From assembly GCF_938030685.1 (NCBI RefSeq), contig NZ_CALHHX010000187.1:1-21076 (forward strand): a DNA stretch of 21,076 bases. The letters are read 5' to 3'. Below are positions 1-7,344 of this stretch, piece after piece. Numbering within the stretch: position 1 is the first letter of the stretch; each line of letters opens with the position of its first letter. The notes beneath the pieces are model-generated. The model saw only the letters and a program-made list of their open reading frames with translations. It was not told the origin of the DNA and did not search any database. The position numbers and the translations under genes are program-made. This DNA is from an uncultured Campylobacter sp. GTDB taxonomy: Bacteria > Campylobacterota > Campylobacteria > Campylobacterales > Campylobacteraceae.

Positions 1-190
1 CGTCGCCGAGTTTGGAGCGCATCATCGAACAAAACGAGCAGATGTTGTCGCAAAAGGGCACATGCAGATAGATCACGCAGTCGCTGTCTTTTGAGGGCTG
101 CTCCAGCGCGTCGAACAGCTCGTTTTCGCTTGCGGAAACGCTCTCGAAAAGTTTGGAGCGGTGGTGGGATTTAATGCGTTCTTTAAACAT
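1..190 (-). CDS. Radical SAM enzyme, HemN/HemW/HutW-like (5' part only)
   Basis: The first 63 codons lie inside the window and the rest runs off its left edge. The segment YLHVPFCDNICSFC (residues 41-54) contains the radical SAM CxxxCxxC motif (Cys47, Cys51, Cys54), which binds a [4Fe-4S] cluster and S-adenosylmethionine. The preceding YLHVPFC is typical of the coproporphyrinogen dehydrogenase/HemW/HutW branch. The ATG is at 188-190, directly after the stop codon of the binding-protein gene with no spacer, so it is the last visible gene of the uptake operon. Family knowledge: HutW/ChuW-type members act on haem in anaerobes and often sit beside haem ABC transporters. I infer a haem-related role from this neighbourhood. 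A HemN-like or HemW-like function is also possible because the substrate-specific part is not visible. Confidence 0.8.
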   Translation of the reverse strand, partial: MFKERIKSHHRSKLFESVSASENELFDALEQPSKDSDCVIYLHVPFCDNICSFCSMMRSKLGD

Positions 191-973
191 CTATTTGGCC
201 GCCTTTGCGTAAATTTCATCCACCGTCTCGCCGATCTGCGGGCTGCCCCGCAAGATGAGCGTCGGAGCTTTTAAAATTTTGCCCGATTTTACGGCTTTGG
301 TATTTTTAAGGATCGGATTTGCCTTTAAAAAATCCTCCGTCTCGCCGCCTACGACGACGATTATATCGGGGTTTTGCTCCAAGATGTATTCGGCAGATAC
401 TGAAGGCGTGCTGCCTTCAAGACCGTCTGCGATGTTTTTGGCGCCTAGGCGAGCGAAAATGTCGCCGATGAGGGTTTTGTCATTGAAAGCCATCGTAGCG
501 TTCGCGCCGAAAAACATAGCCACTTTTTTGCCGCGAAGGGCGGGTTTGTCTGCAAAAATTCCATCCATCCGCGCGCAAATTTTATCCGCCTCGCTCTCCT
601 TTTTTACGATCGCCGCGACCTTCTTTACGTTTTGGCAGATATCTGCGGTGGAGTTTGCATCCATTGCAAGACTCTTAAGTCCCAGCTTTTGCAGATTCTC
701 GCTAACGCCCGCGGAGTGAAAGCTCGTGATGACTAGATCGGGCTTAAGCTCGACGATCTTTTCCATATTCGGCTTTACGTAGGTGCCTACGCTAGGCAGT
801 TTCGCGGTTTCTGCCTCCGGGCGGATCTTGCTCATCGAGGTAGTTGAGATCGCAGCGATCTGATCCTGCGCGCCTAAGGCGTAGATGATCTCGACTGCGG
901 CGGGGTCGAGCACTACCAGGCCTTTGGCGAGCGCAAAACTCGCCGAAAGCAAAGCTATAAGAATTTTTTTCAC
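191..973 (-). CDS. Periplasmic haem/iron-chelate ABC transporter substrate-binding protein
   Basis: A 260-residue protein with a short cleavable signal peptide (MKKILIALLSASFALA). No lipobox cysteine is present, so it is probably soluble in the periplasm. The mature part is a two-lobed TroA/BtuF/HmuT-type binding protein: the N-terminal lobe has LDPAAVEIIYALGA and the central KIVELKPDLVI element, and the C-terminal lobe has EYILEQNPDIIVVVGG. It should capture the ligand and deliver it to the permease encoded upstream. Its start overlaps the ATPase stop by 4 nt (ATGA type), so translation is probably coupled. The ligand cannot be read directly. The adjacent HemN/HutW-like enzyme favours haem; a ferric siderophore or cobalamin remains possible. 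Confidence 0.88.
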   Translation of the reverse strand: MKKILIALLSASFALAKGLVVLDPAAVEIIYALGAQDQIAAISTTSMSKIRPEAETAKLPSVGTYVKPNMEKIVELKPDLVITSFHSAGVSENLQKLGLKSLAMDANSTADICQNVKKVAAIVKKESEADKICARMDGIFADKPALRGKKVAMFFGANATMAFNDKTLIGDIFARLGAKNIADGLEGSTPSVSAEYILEQNPDIIVVVGGETEDFLKANPILKNTKAVKSGKILKAPTLILRGSPQIGETVDEIYAKAAK

Positions 974-1743
974 ATTTTCTCCTTTTGCGGTAAGATAAAT
1001 TTGGTTCCTAAATTTTCAACTATCAAGGCGTCAAAGCCGTAAATTTCTTTTATGATCTGCGGCGTAAAAAGCTCGCTCGCGCTACCGCGATACCTCACTG
1101 TGCCGTCTTTTAGCATCAAAATTTCATTGCAAAAAAGCGAGGCTAAATTTAGATCGTGCAGCACGATGACGCTCGTTAAATTTAGCGTTTTGGTTAAATT
1201 TTCGCAGATCTTCATCGCCTCGATCGCGTAGTTCATATCAAGCGCGCCCGTGGGCTCATCGAGCAGTAAAATTTCAGGCTCGCTTACGAGCGCTCTGGCA
1301 AGCAGCACGCGCCCGAACTCGCCGCCGCTTAGCTCAAACGCGCTGCGATTTAAAAATTTTTTCACGTCCAAAAGCTCGGCGATTCGCTCTACCTTGTCGT
1401 GGTCACTCGCATCGTAGCCGCTAAATGCGCTTTTTAGGCGGCAAAATCTGCCCGCAAGTAAAATTTCATTCACGTTCAGCGCGGCTGCGAGGGCTGTTTT
1501 TTGCGGCACGAAGCCGATGAGCGCGGCAAGCTCTTTGAGGCTATATTCGCTTGCTTTTTTGCCGTTTATTTCGATGATTCCGCTTGCGGGCTTTAAAATT
1601 TGCAATATGTTTTTTAGCAAGGTGCTTTTGCCGCAGCCGTTAGGACCCAAAATCCCGTAAAATTTCCCCCGCTTTAAATTTAACTCTATGCCTCGCAAGA
1701 TCGCCCGCTTGCCGTAGCTGAAGTTTAGCGCCGAAATTTTCAT
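970..1743 (-). CDS. ABC transporter ATP-binding protein (FepC/HmuV type)
   Basis: A 257-residue cytoplasmic ATPase energising the adjacent permease. All motifs are visible: Walker A GPNGCGKST (residues 33-41), Q-loop in FVPQ, ABC signature LSGGEFGR, Walker B LLLDEP followed by the D-loop, and the switch histidine in VIVLHDLNLAS. Length and motif spelling fit the iron-siderophore/haem/cobalamin importer class. It overlaps the permease gene and the binding-protein gene by 4 nt at each end, the pattern of a strictly coupled operon. No motif residue is missing, so it should be active. The substrate follows the operon and is probably haem or another iron chelate. Confidence 0.92.
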   Translation of the reverse strand: MKISALNFSYGKRAILRGIELNLKRGKFYGILGPNGCGKSTLLKNILQILKPASGIIEINGKKASEYSLKELAALIGFVPQKTALAAALNVNEILLAGRFCRLKSAFSGYDASDHDKVERIAELLDVKKFLNRSAFELSGGEFGRVLLARALVSEPEILLLDEPTGALDMNYAIEAMKICENLTKTLNLTSVIVLHDLNLASLFCNEILMLKDGTVRYRGSASELFTPQIIKEIYGFDALIVENLGTKFILPQKEKM

Positions 1744-2708
1744 GCATGCTTCCTAAACGCGAGGTATAGAAAAAAGGGCGCGCCGAAAAAGGAGGTCACC
1801 ACGCCGATCGGAATTTCTACCGGCGAGAGGGCGTTTTTAGCGATTACGTCGCAAAAAACCAAAAAAACTCCGCCGGTAAGCGCGCTAGCGGGGATCAGCA
1901 CGGCATTGCTCGCCGTATGAAGCGCCATGCGAAGCGTGTGCGGAATGATGAGCCCCACGAAGCCTATCATCCCCGTAAATGCGACCGAAAAGCCGATGAT
2001 GAGCGAGGAGACGATGAGTAGGCTCTTTTTGGACCTCTCGACGTTGAGTCCCAGCGACTTCGCCTCCTCGTCGCCGTTTAAGATAATATTTAGCTCGTGG
2101 CGCTTCGCGTAAAAATACGCCATGCAAAACAGCAGTGGCGGCAGCAAAAGCGCGATCTTTTGCCAGTTTGCGCCGCCTAGATAGCCCATCATCCACGCCG
2201 TAATCCTAAAACTATCCTCTCCGATTAGATAGACCGCAAAGGATGTAAATGCGCCCAAAAACGACGATACGGCGATGCCTACGATCAGTAGCGTAGAGAT
2301 CGATCGAGTATGGGCGGCGAGCTTAAAGATCACGATCGACAGCGCGCTTGCGCTTAAAAACGCGAAAATTCCGTAAAAAACGTCGCTAAGCCCCAGCAGA
2401 TAAGCTATGACCGCGCCGAAAGTCGCTGCCGATGCGATACCGATGATGTAGGGATCTGCAAGCGGGTTTAAAAATACGCTTTGCACCACCACTCCCGAAG
2501 TTGCCAGCAGCGCGCCTATTAAAATTCCAAGCACGAGGCGCGGCAGGCGCATTTGCGTTAGAATCAGCTCCTTGGTTTCGTCCAACTCGCCGAAGGTGAA
2601 AAATTTTACGATGTCGCCTAGCGAAATGCTCGCTCCGCCGCTACTTACGGCTACTAAAGCAAGCAATATAAAAGCTGCGATTAGAAAGAGATAAAATTTA
2701 AAGCTCAT
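1740..2708 (-). CDS. ABC transporter permease, FecCD/BtuC family
   Basis: A 322-residue polytopic inner-membrane protein with about nine or ten hydrophobic segments. Recognisable family elements are SGVVVQSVFLNPLADPYIIG in the first third, the ATPase-contacting loop DEEAKSLGLNV, and the late GFVGLIIPHTLRM. It would form a homodimeric channel for an iron chelate, haem or cobalamin. The ATG at 2706-2708 has only a weak ribosome site upstream (GGTGGG) and lies inside the last codons of the small upstream ORF (11-nt overlap). Its translation may therefore depend on ribosomes finishing that ORF. It ends with a 4-nt overlap onto the ATPase gene. Confidence 0.92.
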   Translation of the reverse strand: MSFKFYLFLIAAFILLALVAVSSGGASISLGDIVKFFTFGELDETKELILTQMRLPRLVLGILIGALLATSGVVVQSVFLNPLADPYIIGIASAATFGAVIAYLLGLSDVFYGIFAFLSASALSIVIFKLAAHTRSISTLLIVGIAVSSFLGAFTSFAVYLIGEDSFRITAWMMGYLGGANWQKIALLLPPLLFCMAYFYAKRHELNIILNGDEEAKSLGLNVERSKKSLLIVSSLIIGFSVAFTGMIGFVGLIIPHTLRMALHTASNAVLIPASALTGGVFLVFCDVIAKNALSPVEIPIGVVTSFFGAPFFLYLAFRKHA

Positions 2709-2892
2709 AGCCCACCAGGCGAACTATACGCGCAGATTTCGTCGCGGCGGATATTTTAAAATTTAAGCGGTGCCAGGAATTTATACGCACGGAATTTATG
2801 AAATTCTCGCGGCTGGCGCAATTATTTTTGCAGCTTGCATAGCTTTTGATATCAGCGCGCAAAAGTACGTAGCCGCACACCTGATCCGGCAT
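2698..2892 (-). CDS. Small 64-residue protein, first gene of the uptake operon
   Basis: I do not recognise this protein. The case for it is its start: an ATG at 2890-2892 sits six bases after AGGAGG (minus strand, 2904-2899), the best Shine-Dalgarno in the window. The ORF then runs 64 codons and its end overlaps the permease start by 11 nt. The product is basic, has no obvious signal or membrane segment, and has cysteines at 6, 21 and 25, the last two as CKNNC. The same frame is open further upstream to 3054, but the strong ribosome site favours the internal ATG. It could be a real small protein linked to haem or metal handling, or a leader ORF whose translation opens the permease start. The sequence cannot separate these. 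Confidence 0.5.
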   Translation of the reverse strand: MPDQVCGYVLLRADIKSYASCKNNCASRENFINSVRINSWHRLNFKISAATKSARIVRLVGYEL

Positions 2893-2898
2893 AAATTT

Positions 2899-2904
2899 CC
2901 TCCT
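2899..2904 (-). promoter_or_regulatory. Strong Shine-Dalgarno AGGAGG deciding the small-ORF start
   Basis: The minus strand reads TAGGAGGA, then AATTT, then ATG. The match to the 16S anti-Shine-Dalgarno is nearly complete and the spacing is ideal. The permease gene downstream has no comparable site, so this may be the main ribosome entry point of the operon. Confidence 0.7.
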
Positions 2905-2934
2905 AAAAGTATTCGCGATTTTTGTTAAGAAATT

Positions 2935-2956
2935 AAAATCGTTATCATGAGATTTT
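2935..2956 (-). promoter_or_regulatory. Fur-box-like palindrome over the operon promoter
   Basis: AAAATC at 2935-2940 and GATTTT at 2951-2956 are exact inverted arms around a 10-nt centre. The minus strand across the centre reads ATGATAACGATTTT, close to the Fur consensus core (ATGATAATCATTAT). A candidate -10 box, TAAAAT preceded by GA, lies on the minus strand at 2957-2952 and overlaps the left arm, so a bound repressor would block polymerase. Predicted transcription starts near 2945, about 50 nt before the small ORF. Iron-responsive Fur control is inferred from the motif and the operon content. Confidence 0.45.
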
Positions 2957-3207
2957 ATCGCTTGATTTCTTAAACCGCGATAAATTCTATAACGGCTAAA
3001 AGCTGCGGAGTTAAATTTAGGGCGATTAAGTATTAAAATTTCGCGCGCCGCCAAGTCGCCTCTTTAAATTTGAAATTCAAAATTTAGGTGTCAAATTTAA
3101 ACACCGAAAGAGCTCTTTTTAATTTTTGCAATTCAGCTTTAAATTATAAAAACGCCGATAAAATACGCACTAAATTTTATTTAACGAGTCCCGCTTTAAA
3201 GCCGCAA

Positions 3208-3225
3208 GCCGTTTTGTTAAACGGC
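3208..3225 (+). promoter_or_regulatory. 7-bp hairpin in the cstA 5' leader
   Basis: GCCGTTT (3208-3214) and AAACGGC (3219-3225) form a perfect stem with loop TGTT. It ends about 41 nt before the cstA ATG and is followed by an A-rich stretch, not a T-run, so it does not look like a terminator. It may be an mRNA structure or an operator half-site pair controlling cstA. Confidence 0.4.
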
Positions 3226-3266
3226 AAATTGCGCCAAAGCCGCTCGCTAAGCTTTAAGGAGTGAGC

Positions 3267-5348
3267 ATGAAATTTTGGCAAAAGATCCTTTGGGCGGCGG
3301 TCGCCGTCATAGGGGCGTGGTGTTTCGGCGTACTTGCGCTAAATAAAGGCGAGAGTATCAGTGCCGTCTGGCTCGTAGTGGCCAGCGCGTGCATCTATCT
3401 GATCGGATACACTTTCTACGGGCGCTTTATCGCGTATCGCGTCTTTGAGCTGGACGATCGCCGCGCAACTCCTGCGGTGATCCGAAACGACGGACGCGAT
3501 TACGTCCCTACGAACAAATACGTCCTTTTCGGGCACCATTTCGCCGCTATCGCTGGTGCAGGACCGCTCGTAGGCCCCGTGGTAGCCGCACAGATGGGCT
3601 ATCTGCCCGGCACTATTTGGCTTTTGGTAGGCGTCGTGCTCGCAGGCGCGGTGCATGATTTCATCGTGCTCGTGCTCTCCACGCGACGCGGTGGCAAGAG
3701 CCTCGGCGAGATGATCAAAGATGAGATGGGCAAGCTCACCGGCGGTATCGCGATGATCGGGATTTTTTTCATCATGCTGATCATCGTAGCGATTTTGGCG
3801 ATGGTCGTCGTAAAGGCGCTCGCAAACTCGCCGTGGGGGCTTTTTACGATCGCGATGACGATACCGATCGCCGTATTTATGGGAATTTACATGAGGTTCT
3901 TGCGCCCGGGCAAGGTCAGCGAGGCATCGATTATCGGCTTTGTTTTGCTGATGCTTTCGCTTTGGGGCGGGCATTACGTGGCGATCGATCCGTACTGGCA
4001 CGACGTTTTTTCGCTAAAGGGCGAGACGCTCGCGCTCCTTACGATCGGCTATGGCTTTATCGCGGCGATTTTGCCCGTGTGGCTGCTGCTCGCGCCGCGC
4101 GATTATCTAAGTACTTTCCTTAAGCTCGGCGTCATCATCGGTATGGCGGTCGCGATAATCTTTGTCGCGCCCGAGCTTAAAATGCCCGCTACGACAAAAT
4201 TTATCGACGGCACGGGTCCCGTTTTTGCAGGTCCGATATTTCCGTTTTTGTTTATCACGATCGCATGCGGCGCGATCTCGGGCTTTCACGCGCTGATCTC
4301 CAGCGGCACGACGCCGAAGATGCTCGAGCGCGAAACCCACACTCTTTTCATCGGCTACGGCTCGATGCTTATGGAGAGCCTCGTGGGCATAATGGCGCTC
4401 GTAGCGGCGTGCATACTAAGCCCGGGCGAATACTTCGCTATCAACTCGCCCGCTGCGGTACTGGGTAAAGACGCGGTAAGCGCCGCGGCGTATATAAGCT
4501 CTATCGGATTTAGTATTACGCCCGAGCAGATCGGCGCCTTGGCCTCAAACGTCGGCGAAACCACGATGATGAGCCGCACGGGCGGCGCTCCTACCTTTGC
4601 GATGGGGCTAACGATGCTTCTGCATCAGATCATCGGCGGCAAGGAGCTGATGGCGTTTTGGTACCATTTCGCGATTTTGTTTGAGGCGCTGTTTATTCTG
4701 ACCGCGGTCGATGCGGGCACGCGCACGGGGCGCTTTATGGTGCAAGAAATTTTAGGCAACGTCTATAAGCCGTTTTCCGATACCAAAAATTCCCTCTACG
4801 GCATCATCGCGACGCTGATCTGCGTGGCGGGCTGGGGATATCTGCTCTACAGCGGCGTTACCGATCCTATGGGCGGAATTTACACGCTGTGGCCGCTTTT
4901 CGGCGCGTCCAATCAGATGCTCGCGGGTATCGCGCTGCTGCTTGCGACGGTGGTGCTTTTTAAAATGGGCAAGCAAAAATACGCTTTCGTTACGATCGCT
5001 CCTGCGATCTGGGTGCTTATAACCACGCTTTATGCGGCGATCTTGAAGCTGATGCCGGCTAACGGCGAGCGCGTGCACGACGCGGTAAGCCACGTGGCTA
5101 TCGCGCAAAATACCGCCGCCAAGCTTGCCGGCCTAAGCGATCCTGCGGCGATCGAAAAGGCGCAGGCTATCATCAGAAACAACGTCATCGACGCCGTACT
5201 ATGTGCTCTTTTCGTCGTCGTTACGATCATCGTCATCGTCCAAACGATCCGAATGTGTCTTAAAATTTCAAAGGGCGGCGCGAGCGAGGGATATTTCAAG
5301 CTAGCAGAAAGCGAGTACGTGGACAGGGGCGTTTATGAAAAAGTTTAA
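3267..5348 (+). CDS. cstA: CstA-family peptide/pyruvate transporter
   Basis: A 693-residue inner-membrane protein with many hydrophobic helices. CstA hallmarks are present: GHHFAAIAGAGPLVGPVVAA near residues 89-108, VHDFIVLVLSTRRGG near 129-143 and SGFHALISSGTTPKMLERE near 338-356. Members (CstA, BtsT/YjiY) import peptides or pyruvate with protons and are induced when carbon is limiting; C. jejuni CstA has been linked to peptide use. I chose the ATG at 3267 because AAGGAG (3256-3261) lies five bases upstream; an in-frame GTG at 3261 would sit inside that ribosome site. The last 14 nt overlap the small YbdD-like gene, the usual cstA-ybdD pairing. No domain is missing. Confidence 0.95.
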   Translation: MKFWQKILWAAVAVIGAWCFGVLALNKGESISAVWLVVASACIYLIGYTFYGRFIAYRVFELDDRRATPAVIRNDGRDYVPTNKYVLFGHHFAAIAGAGPLVGPVVAAQMGYLPGTIWLLVGVVLAGAVHDFIVLVLSTRRGGKSLGEMIKDEMGKLTGGIAMIGIFFIMLIIVAILAMVVVKALANSPWGLFTIAMTIPIAVFMGIYMRFLRPGKVSEASIIGFVLLMLSLWGGHYVAIDPYWHDVFSLKGETLALLTIGYGFIAAILPVWLLLAPRDYLSTFLKLGVIIGMAVAIIFVAPELKMPATTKFIDGTGPVFAGPIFPFLFITIACGAISGFHALISSGTTPKMLERETHTLFIGYGSMLMESLVGIMALVAACILSPGEYFAINSPAAVLGKDAVSAAAYISSIGFSITPEQIGALASNVGETTMMSRTGGAPTFAMGLTMLLHQIIGGKELMAFWYHFAILFEALFILTAVDAGTRTGRFMVQEILGNVYKPFSDTKNSLYGIIATLICVAGWGYLLYSGVTDPMGGIYTLWPLFGASNQMLAGIALLLATVVLFKMGKQKYAFVTIAPAIWVLITTLYAAILKLMPANGERVHDAVSHVAIAQNTAAKLAGLSDPAAIEKAQAIIRNNVIDAVLCALFVVVTIIVIVQTIRMCLKISKGGASEGYFKLAESEYVDRGVYEKV

Positions 5349-5550
5349 ATTTAATCCACTCGCAGCCCCGAAGGCCGTGGCGAGGTTTTTGGCGCGCGCA
5401 GATGCCGCACTTGCGCCGCTCATCGGGCTCGGCGATTATGAGGGCTATCTGCGCCATTTCAGAAGCGCTCATCCGGACGAAATCCCGCTAAGCAGGGCGG
5501 AATTTTTCCGCGCGATGCAAGATAGCAAGGCAAAAAACGTCAAGTGCTGA
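5335..5550 (+). CDS. YbdD/YjiX-family small protein, CstA partner
   Basis: A 71-residue protein. Residues 38-62 (GDYEGYLRHFRSAHPDEIPLSR and following, ending in AEFF) match the conserved core of the YbdD/YjiX family, which is almost always encoded just after CstA or BtsT. E. coli has the same arrangements, cstA-ybdD and yjiY-yjiX. The family is thought to assist the transporter, but its mechanism is poorly defined. The gene starts inside the last codons of cstA (14-nt overlap), so translation is probably coupled. The N-terminus is basic and the protein ends in a cysteine. I see no strong terminator after it; a GC-rich stem at 5563-5576 has no T-run. Confidence 0.85.
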   Translation: MKKFKFNPLAAPKAVARFLARADAALAPLIGLGDYEGYLRHFRSAHPDEIPLSRAEFFRAMQDSKAKNVKC

Positions 5551-5772
5551 TAGCGGCGAAAGGGCGCGGTCGCGCCGTACAAATCGCCGACCCGCGACGC
5601 TTTGCAACGGTCTCGCCTGCATGTCGTAGAATTTTTAAACGGGTATTTCCGCGTCTTGGTAGAATTCTATATAAAATTTTTGCAAAATTTTTAGCAAACC
5701 TGCTTTAATTAAAGGCGCGAAATCGCAGCTGTAAATTTTAAATCAGGAATATGGGTGTGCTTGGACAATGGC

Positions 5773-7083
5773 TTAGATCTCATAGCAGGTTAAAATTTGA
5801 TCCGCGTCCTCGTCGTAAGCATTATCGACTAGTACGAGATCGCGGGCGCACTCAGGCGCGCGATGCCTGCGTTTTTCATTTTTACCGGGAGCGAGGAGTG
5901 AATATTCACGGTTTTCAATACCGCGGCCGCCTCTGGACGCTAAATTTTGCTCGGCAAATGCGCCCTTCTGCTTCGCTTCGTATTTTGTGCTCGCAGCCCG
6001 GCAAGAAGCAGCTGTAACGACGCCTAAAATTCTCACACCCTTTTGTTTAAATTTATGCGCCAGCACGGGCTTTGCCGCGAGGTATTGGACCTGCTCGCCG
6101 AGTTTAAATTTAAAGGGCTCGTCGCACTCAAATTTATCCGTCGCTTCGCACCTGGATTTGCTCGCCTTGCCCTGCGTAAATTCGCCCGAGCCGCCGCGAT
6201 TAAATTCGTCCGCTTCGTCGCATCTAAATTCCTCGGCTTTATCGTGCGCAAATTTGCCCGAGCCGTCGTGCTCGCCGCTCTCGAGGTCGCCCGCCTCGCT
6301 ACGCACAATATCAAGAATCCTCAGTTCATTCGGCTCGTTTATAAAGTGCCCGCGCCAGCCGTCTGATCCGCCCGCCGCAAGCTCGAATTTATCGAAATCA
6401 AAGTCTAGCTCCACGCGGAATTTAACGTTAAAATTTGCGTCCGTAAAAACAAGCTCGTTAGCACCCTCTATTTCGCCGTTTTCGCCAGCCTCGCCCACGC
6501 GAATGCAATATCCGTCTTTCATGCTCTGTGCTTGCGTCATAGGGCAAACTTTAGCGATGATTTTAAGCTCACAACTGCTCAAATTTAAGCCGTAAATTTG
6601 ACCCGAGCGCGTAAAAATCAAGAAATTTAGCTCATCTTGCTTAAAAATCGCTACGCAGCCCCTTAATCGCTTTCGCGTGCCCGTCTGCGTCTTAAAATCG
6701 TAAATAAAAAGCGTGTCGTCGGTCGCCGTAATAGCCTTTTTATCGCCGCCCTCGCTACTTATCGCGATAAAGTTACCGTATTTTAGCACGCCCTTTTGTG
6801 CTTTGAGATGAGCGCGAGATCCGCGGCGTTAAATTTATAAATCGTGTCAATAAAGCCCAAAACTACGAGCGTGCGGGCGTCATCGTCAAAGGTCGCGGCG
6901 CGGGTAAAATCTCGGAAAGGCGCGCCGGCTAATTGCTCGCCGCTTTCGAGCGAGAATTTTATAAGCCATCTGCTTTTGCTCGTCGTTATCGCCCGCGTGA
7001 AATGCGCGATCACCCTTAATTAGGATGTTTTCGCCGATATCGCGAAGTCTGTTTTGAAGCCTACTTTGCCATAAAATTTTCAT
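5773..7083 (-). pseudogene. Beta-propeller-like protein gene with two compensating frameshifts
   Basis: One gene appears split over three reading stretches. It starts at ATG 7081-7083 with AAAGGAG six bases upstream (MKILWQSRLQNRLRDIGENI). The reading must shift into a second frame somewhere between about 7013 and 6955, giving SRWLIKFSLESGEQL and TLVVLGFIDTIYKFNAADL. Near 6783-6795 (CACAAAAGGGCG) it must return to the first frame, giving GVLKYGNFIAI and ATDDTLFIYDFKTQTG, and it ends at 5773. The strand-turn-strand rhythm with IYDF/IYKF ends resembles WD40 or PQQ-type propellers. There is no signal peptide, so it would be cytoplasmic. The C-terminal half is interrupted by an octapeptide repeat and by a second low-complexity stretch, yet ends in ordered-looking sequence (LVLVDNAYDEDADQILTC). 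NapL-like proteins of epsilonproteobacteria are one possible relative, but I cannot confirm this. The frameshifts may be real decay or sequencing errors beside GGG runs. Confidence 0.6.
6091..6258 (-). repeat. Seven-unit octapeptide (24-nt) tandem repeat inside the propeller gene
   Basis: In the minus-strand frame the protein reads GKFAHDKA, EEFRCDEA, DEFNRGGS, GEFTQGKA, SKSRCEAT, DKFECDEP, FKFKLGEQ: seven consecutive units of eight residues. Phenylalanine is at position 3 in six of the seven, and charged residues or Gly/Cys fill the rest. A higher-order 24-residue duplication is also visible (GSGKF...RCDEADEF against GSGEF...RCEATDKF). The DNA unit is 24 nt and contains the word AAATTT or AAATTC. 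Because 24 is a multiple of three, other frames on both strands also stay open here. Confidence 0.75.
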
Positions 7084-7124
7084 CCGTCGCTCCTTTTGTA
7101 TGCGCGCAAAGAACACAGCGCGAT

Positions 7125-7196
7125 TTATTGCTTTTAATTTGCGCTAACGGTTTTATCGGCGCGCATGCTAATACTTGAATTATTGCTTTTAAATTT
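7125..7196. repeat. Short direct repeat upstream of the propeller gene
   Basis: TTATTGCTTTTAATTT (7125-7140) recurs as TTATTGCTTTTAAATTT (7180-7196), differing by one A. The repeat lies in the 261-nt region 7084-7344, where the promoter of the minus-strand propeller gene should be. The same region also holds CCGATTTAATCGG (7221-7233), a 6-bp inverted repeat around one base. I see no gene in it. Confidence 0.4.
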
Positions 7197-7344
7197 ACGT
7201 TATTTGCGCGGCGCTCGGTACCGATTTAATCGGCATTTTAGCCGTGCTTTGCGGGCAAATTTATCTGTGCAGAGTTTCGCGGGGCTAGAAATTTAACCGC
7301 GCGCTGTTTGAGCGAAACCGCAAAATTAGCCTCGCAAATTTAGA

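Larger units (their letters stand above)
2893..3266. other. Divergent intergenic region between uptake operon and cstA
   Basis: This AT-rich stretch separates the two divergent units. Besides the Fur-like site and its promoter it holds a perfect TATAAT on the minus strand (plus 3143-3148), a possible second promoter for the uptake operon. On the plus strand it has a candidate -10 TAAAAT at 3159-3164 for cstA, a loopless palindrome AAAGAGCTCTTT at 3107-3118, and a hairpin in the cstA leader. I see no convincing gene here apart from an open minus-strand frame up to 3054, which continues the small ORF upstream of its strong ribosome site. Confidence 0.4.

Noticed and set aside
3339..4001. Long minus-strand ORF inside cstA
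   Set aside because: Composition rich in His, Arg and Asp is typical of the antisense of a hydrophobic membrane-protein gene; cstA is unambiguous on the other strand.
5563..5576. Terminator after the YbdD-like gene
   Set aside because: GGCGC/GCGCC forms a stem with a GGTC loop but no T-run follows, so it does not qualify as an intrinsic terminator.
5751..6017. Plus-strand ORF starting MGVLGQWLRSHS
   Set aside because: It overlaps the end of the minus-strand propeller gene. Its only AGGAA sits one base before the ATG, and the sequence is Arg-rich and shadow-like.
5987..6595. Open plus-strand frame of about 200 codons opposite the propeller gene
   Set aside because: It lies over the 24-nt repeat, which keeps other frames open. 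The product is Ser/Pro/Leu-rich low complexity with no ribosome site or family resemblance.
6783..7015. Phase-variable homopolymer switch as in Campylobacter contingency genes
   Set aside because: The G runs at the frameshift sites are only three long, far short of the eight or more typical of phase-variable tracts.
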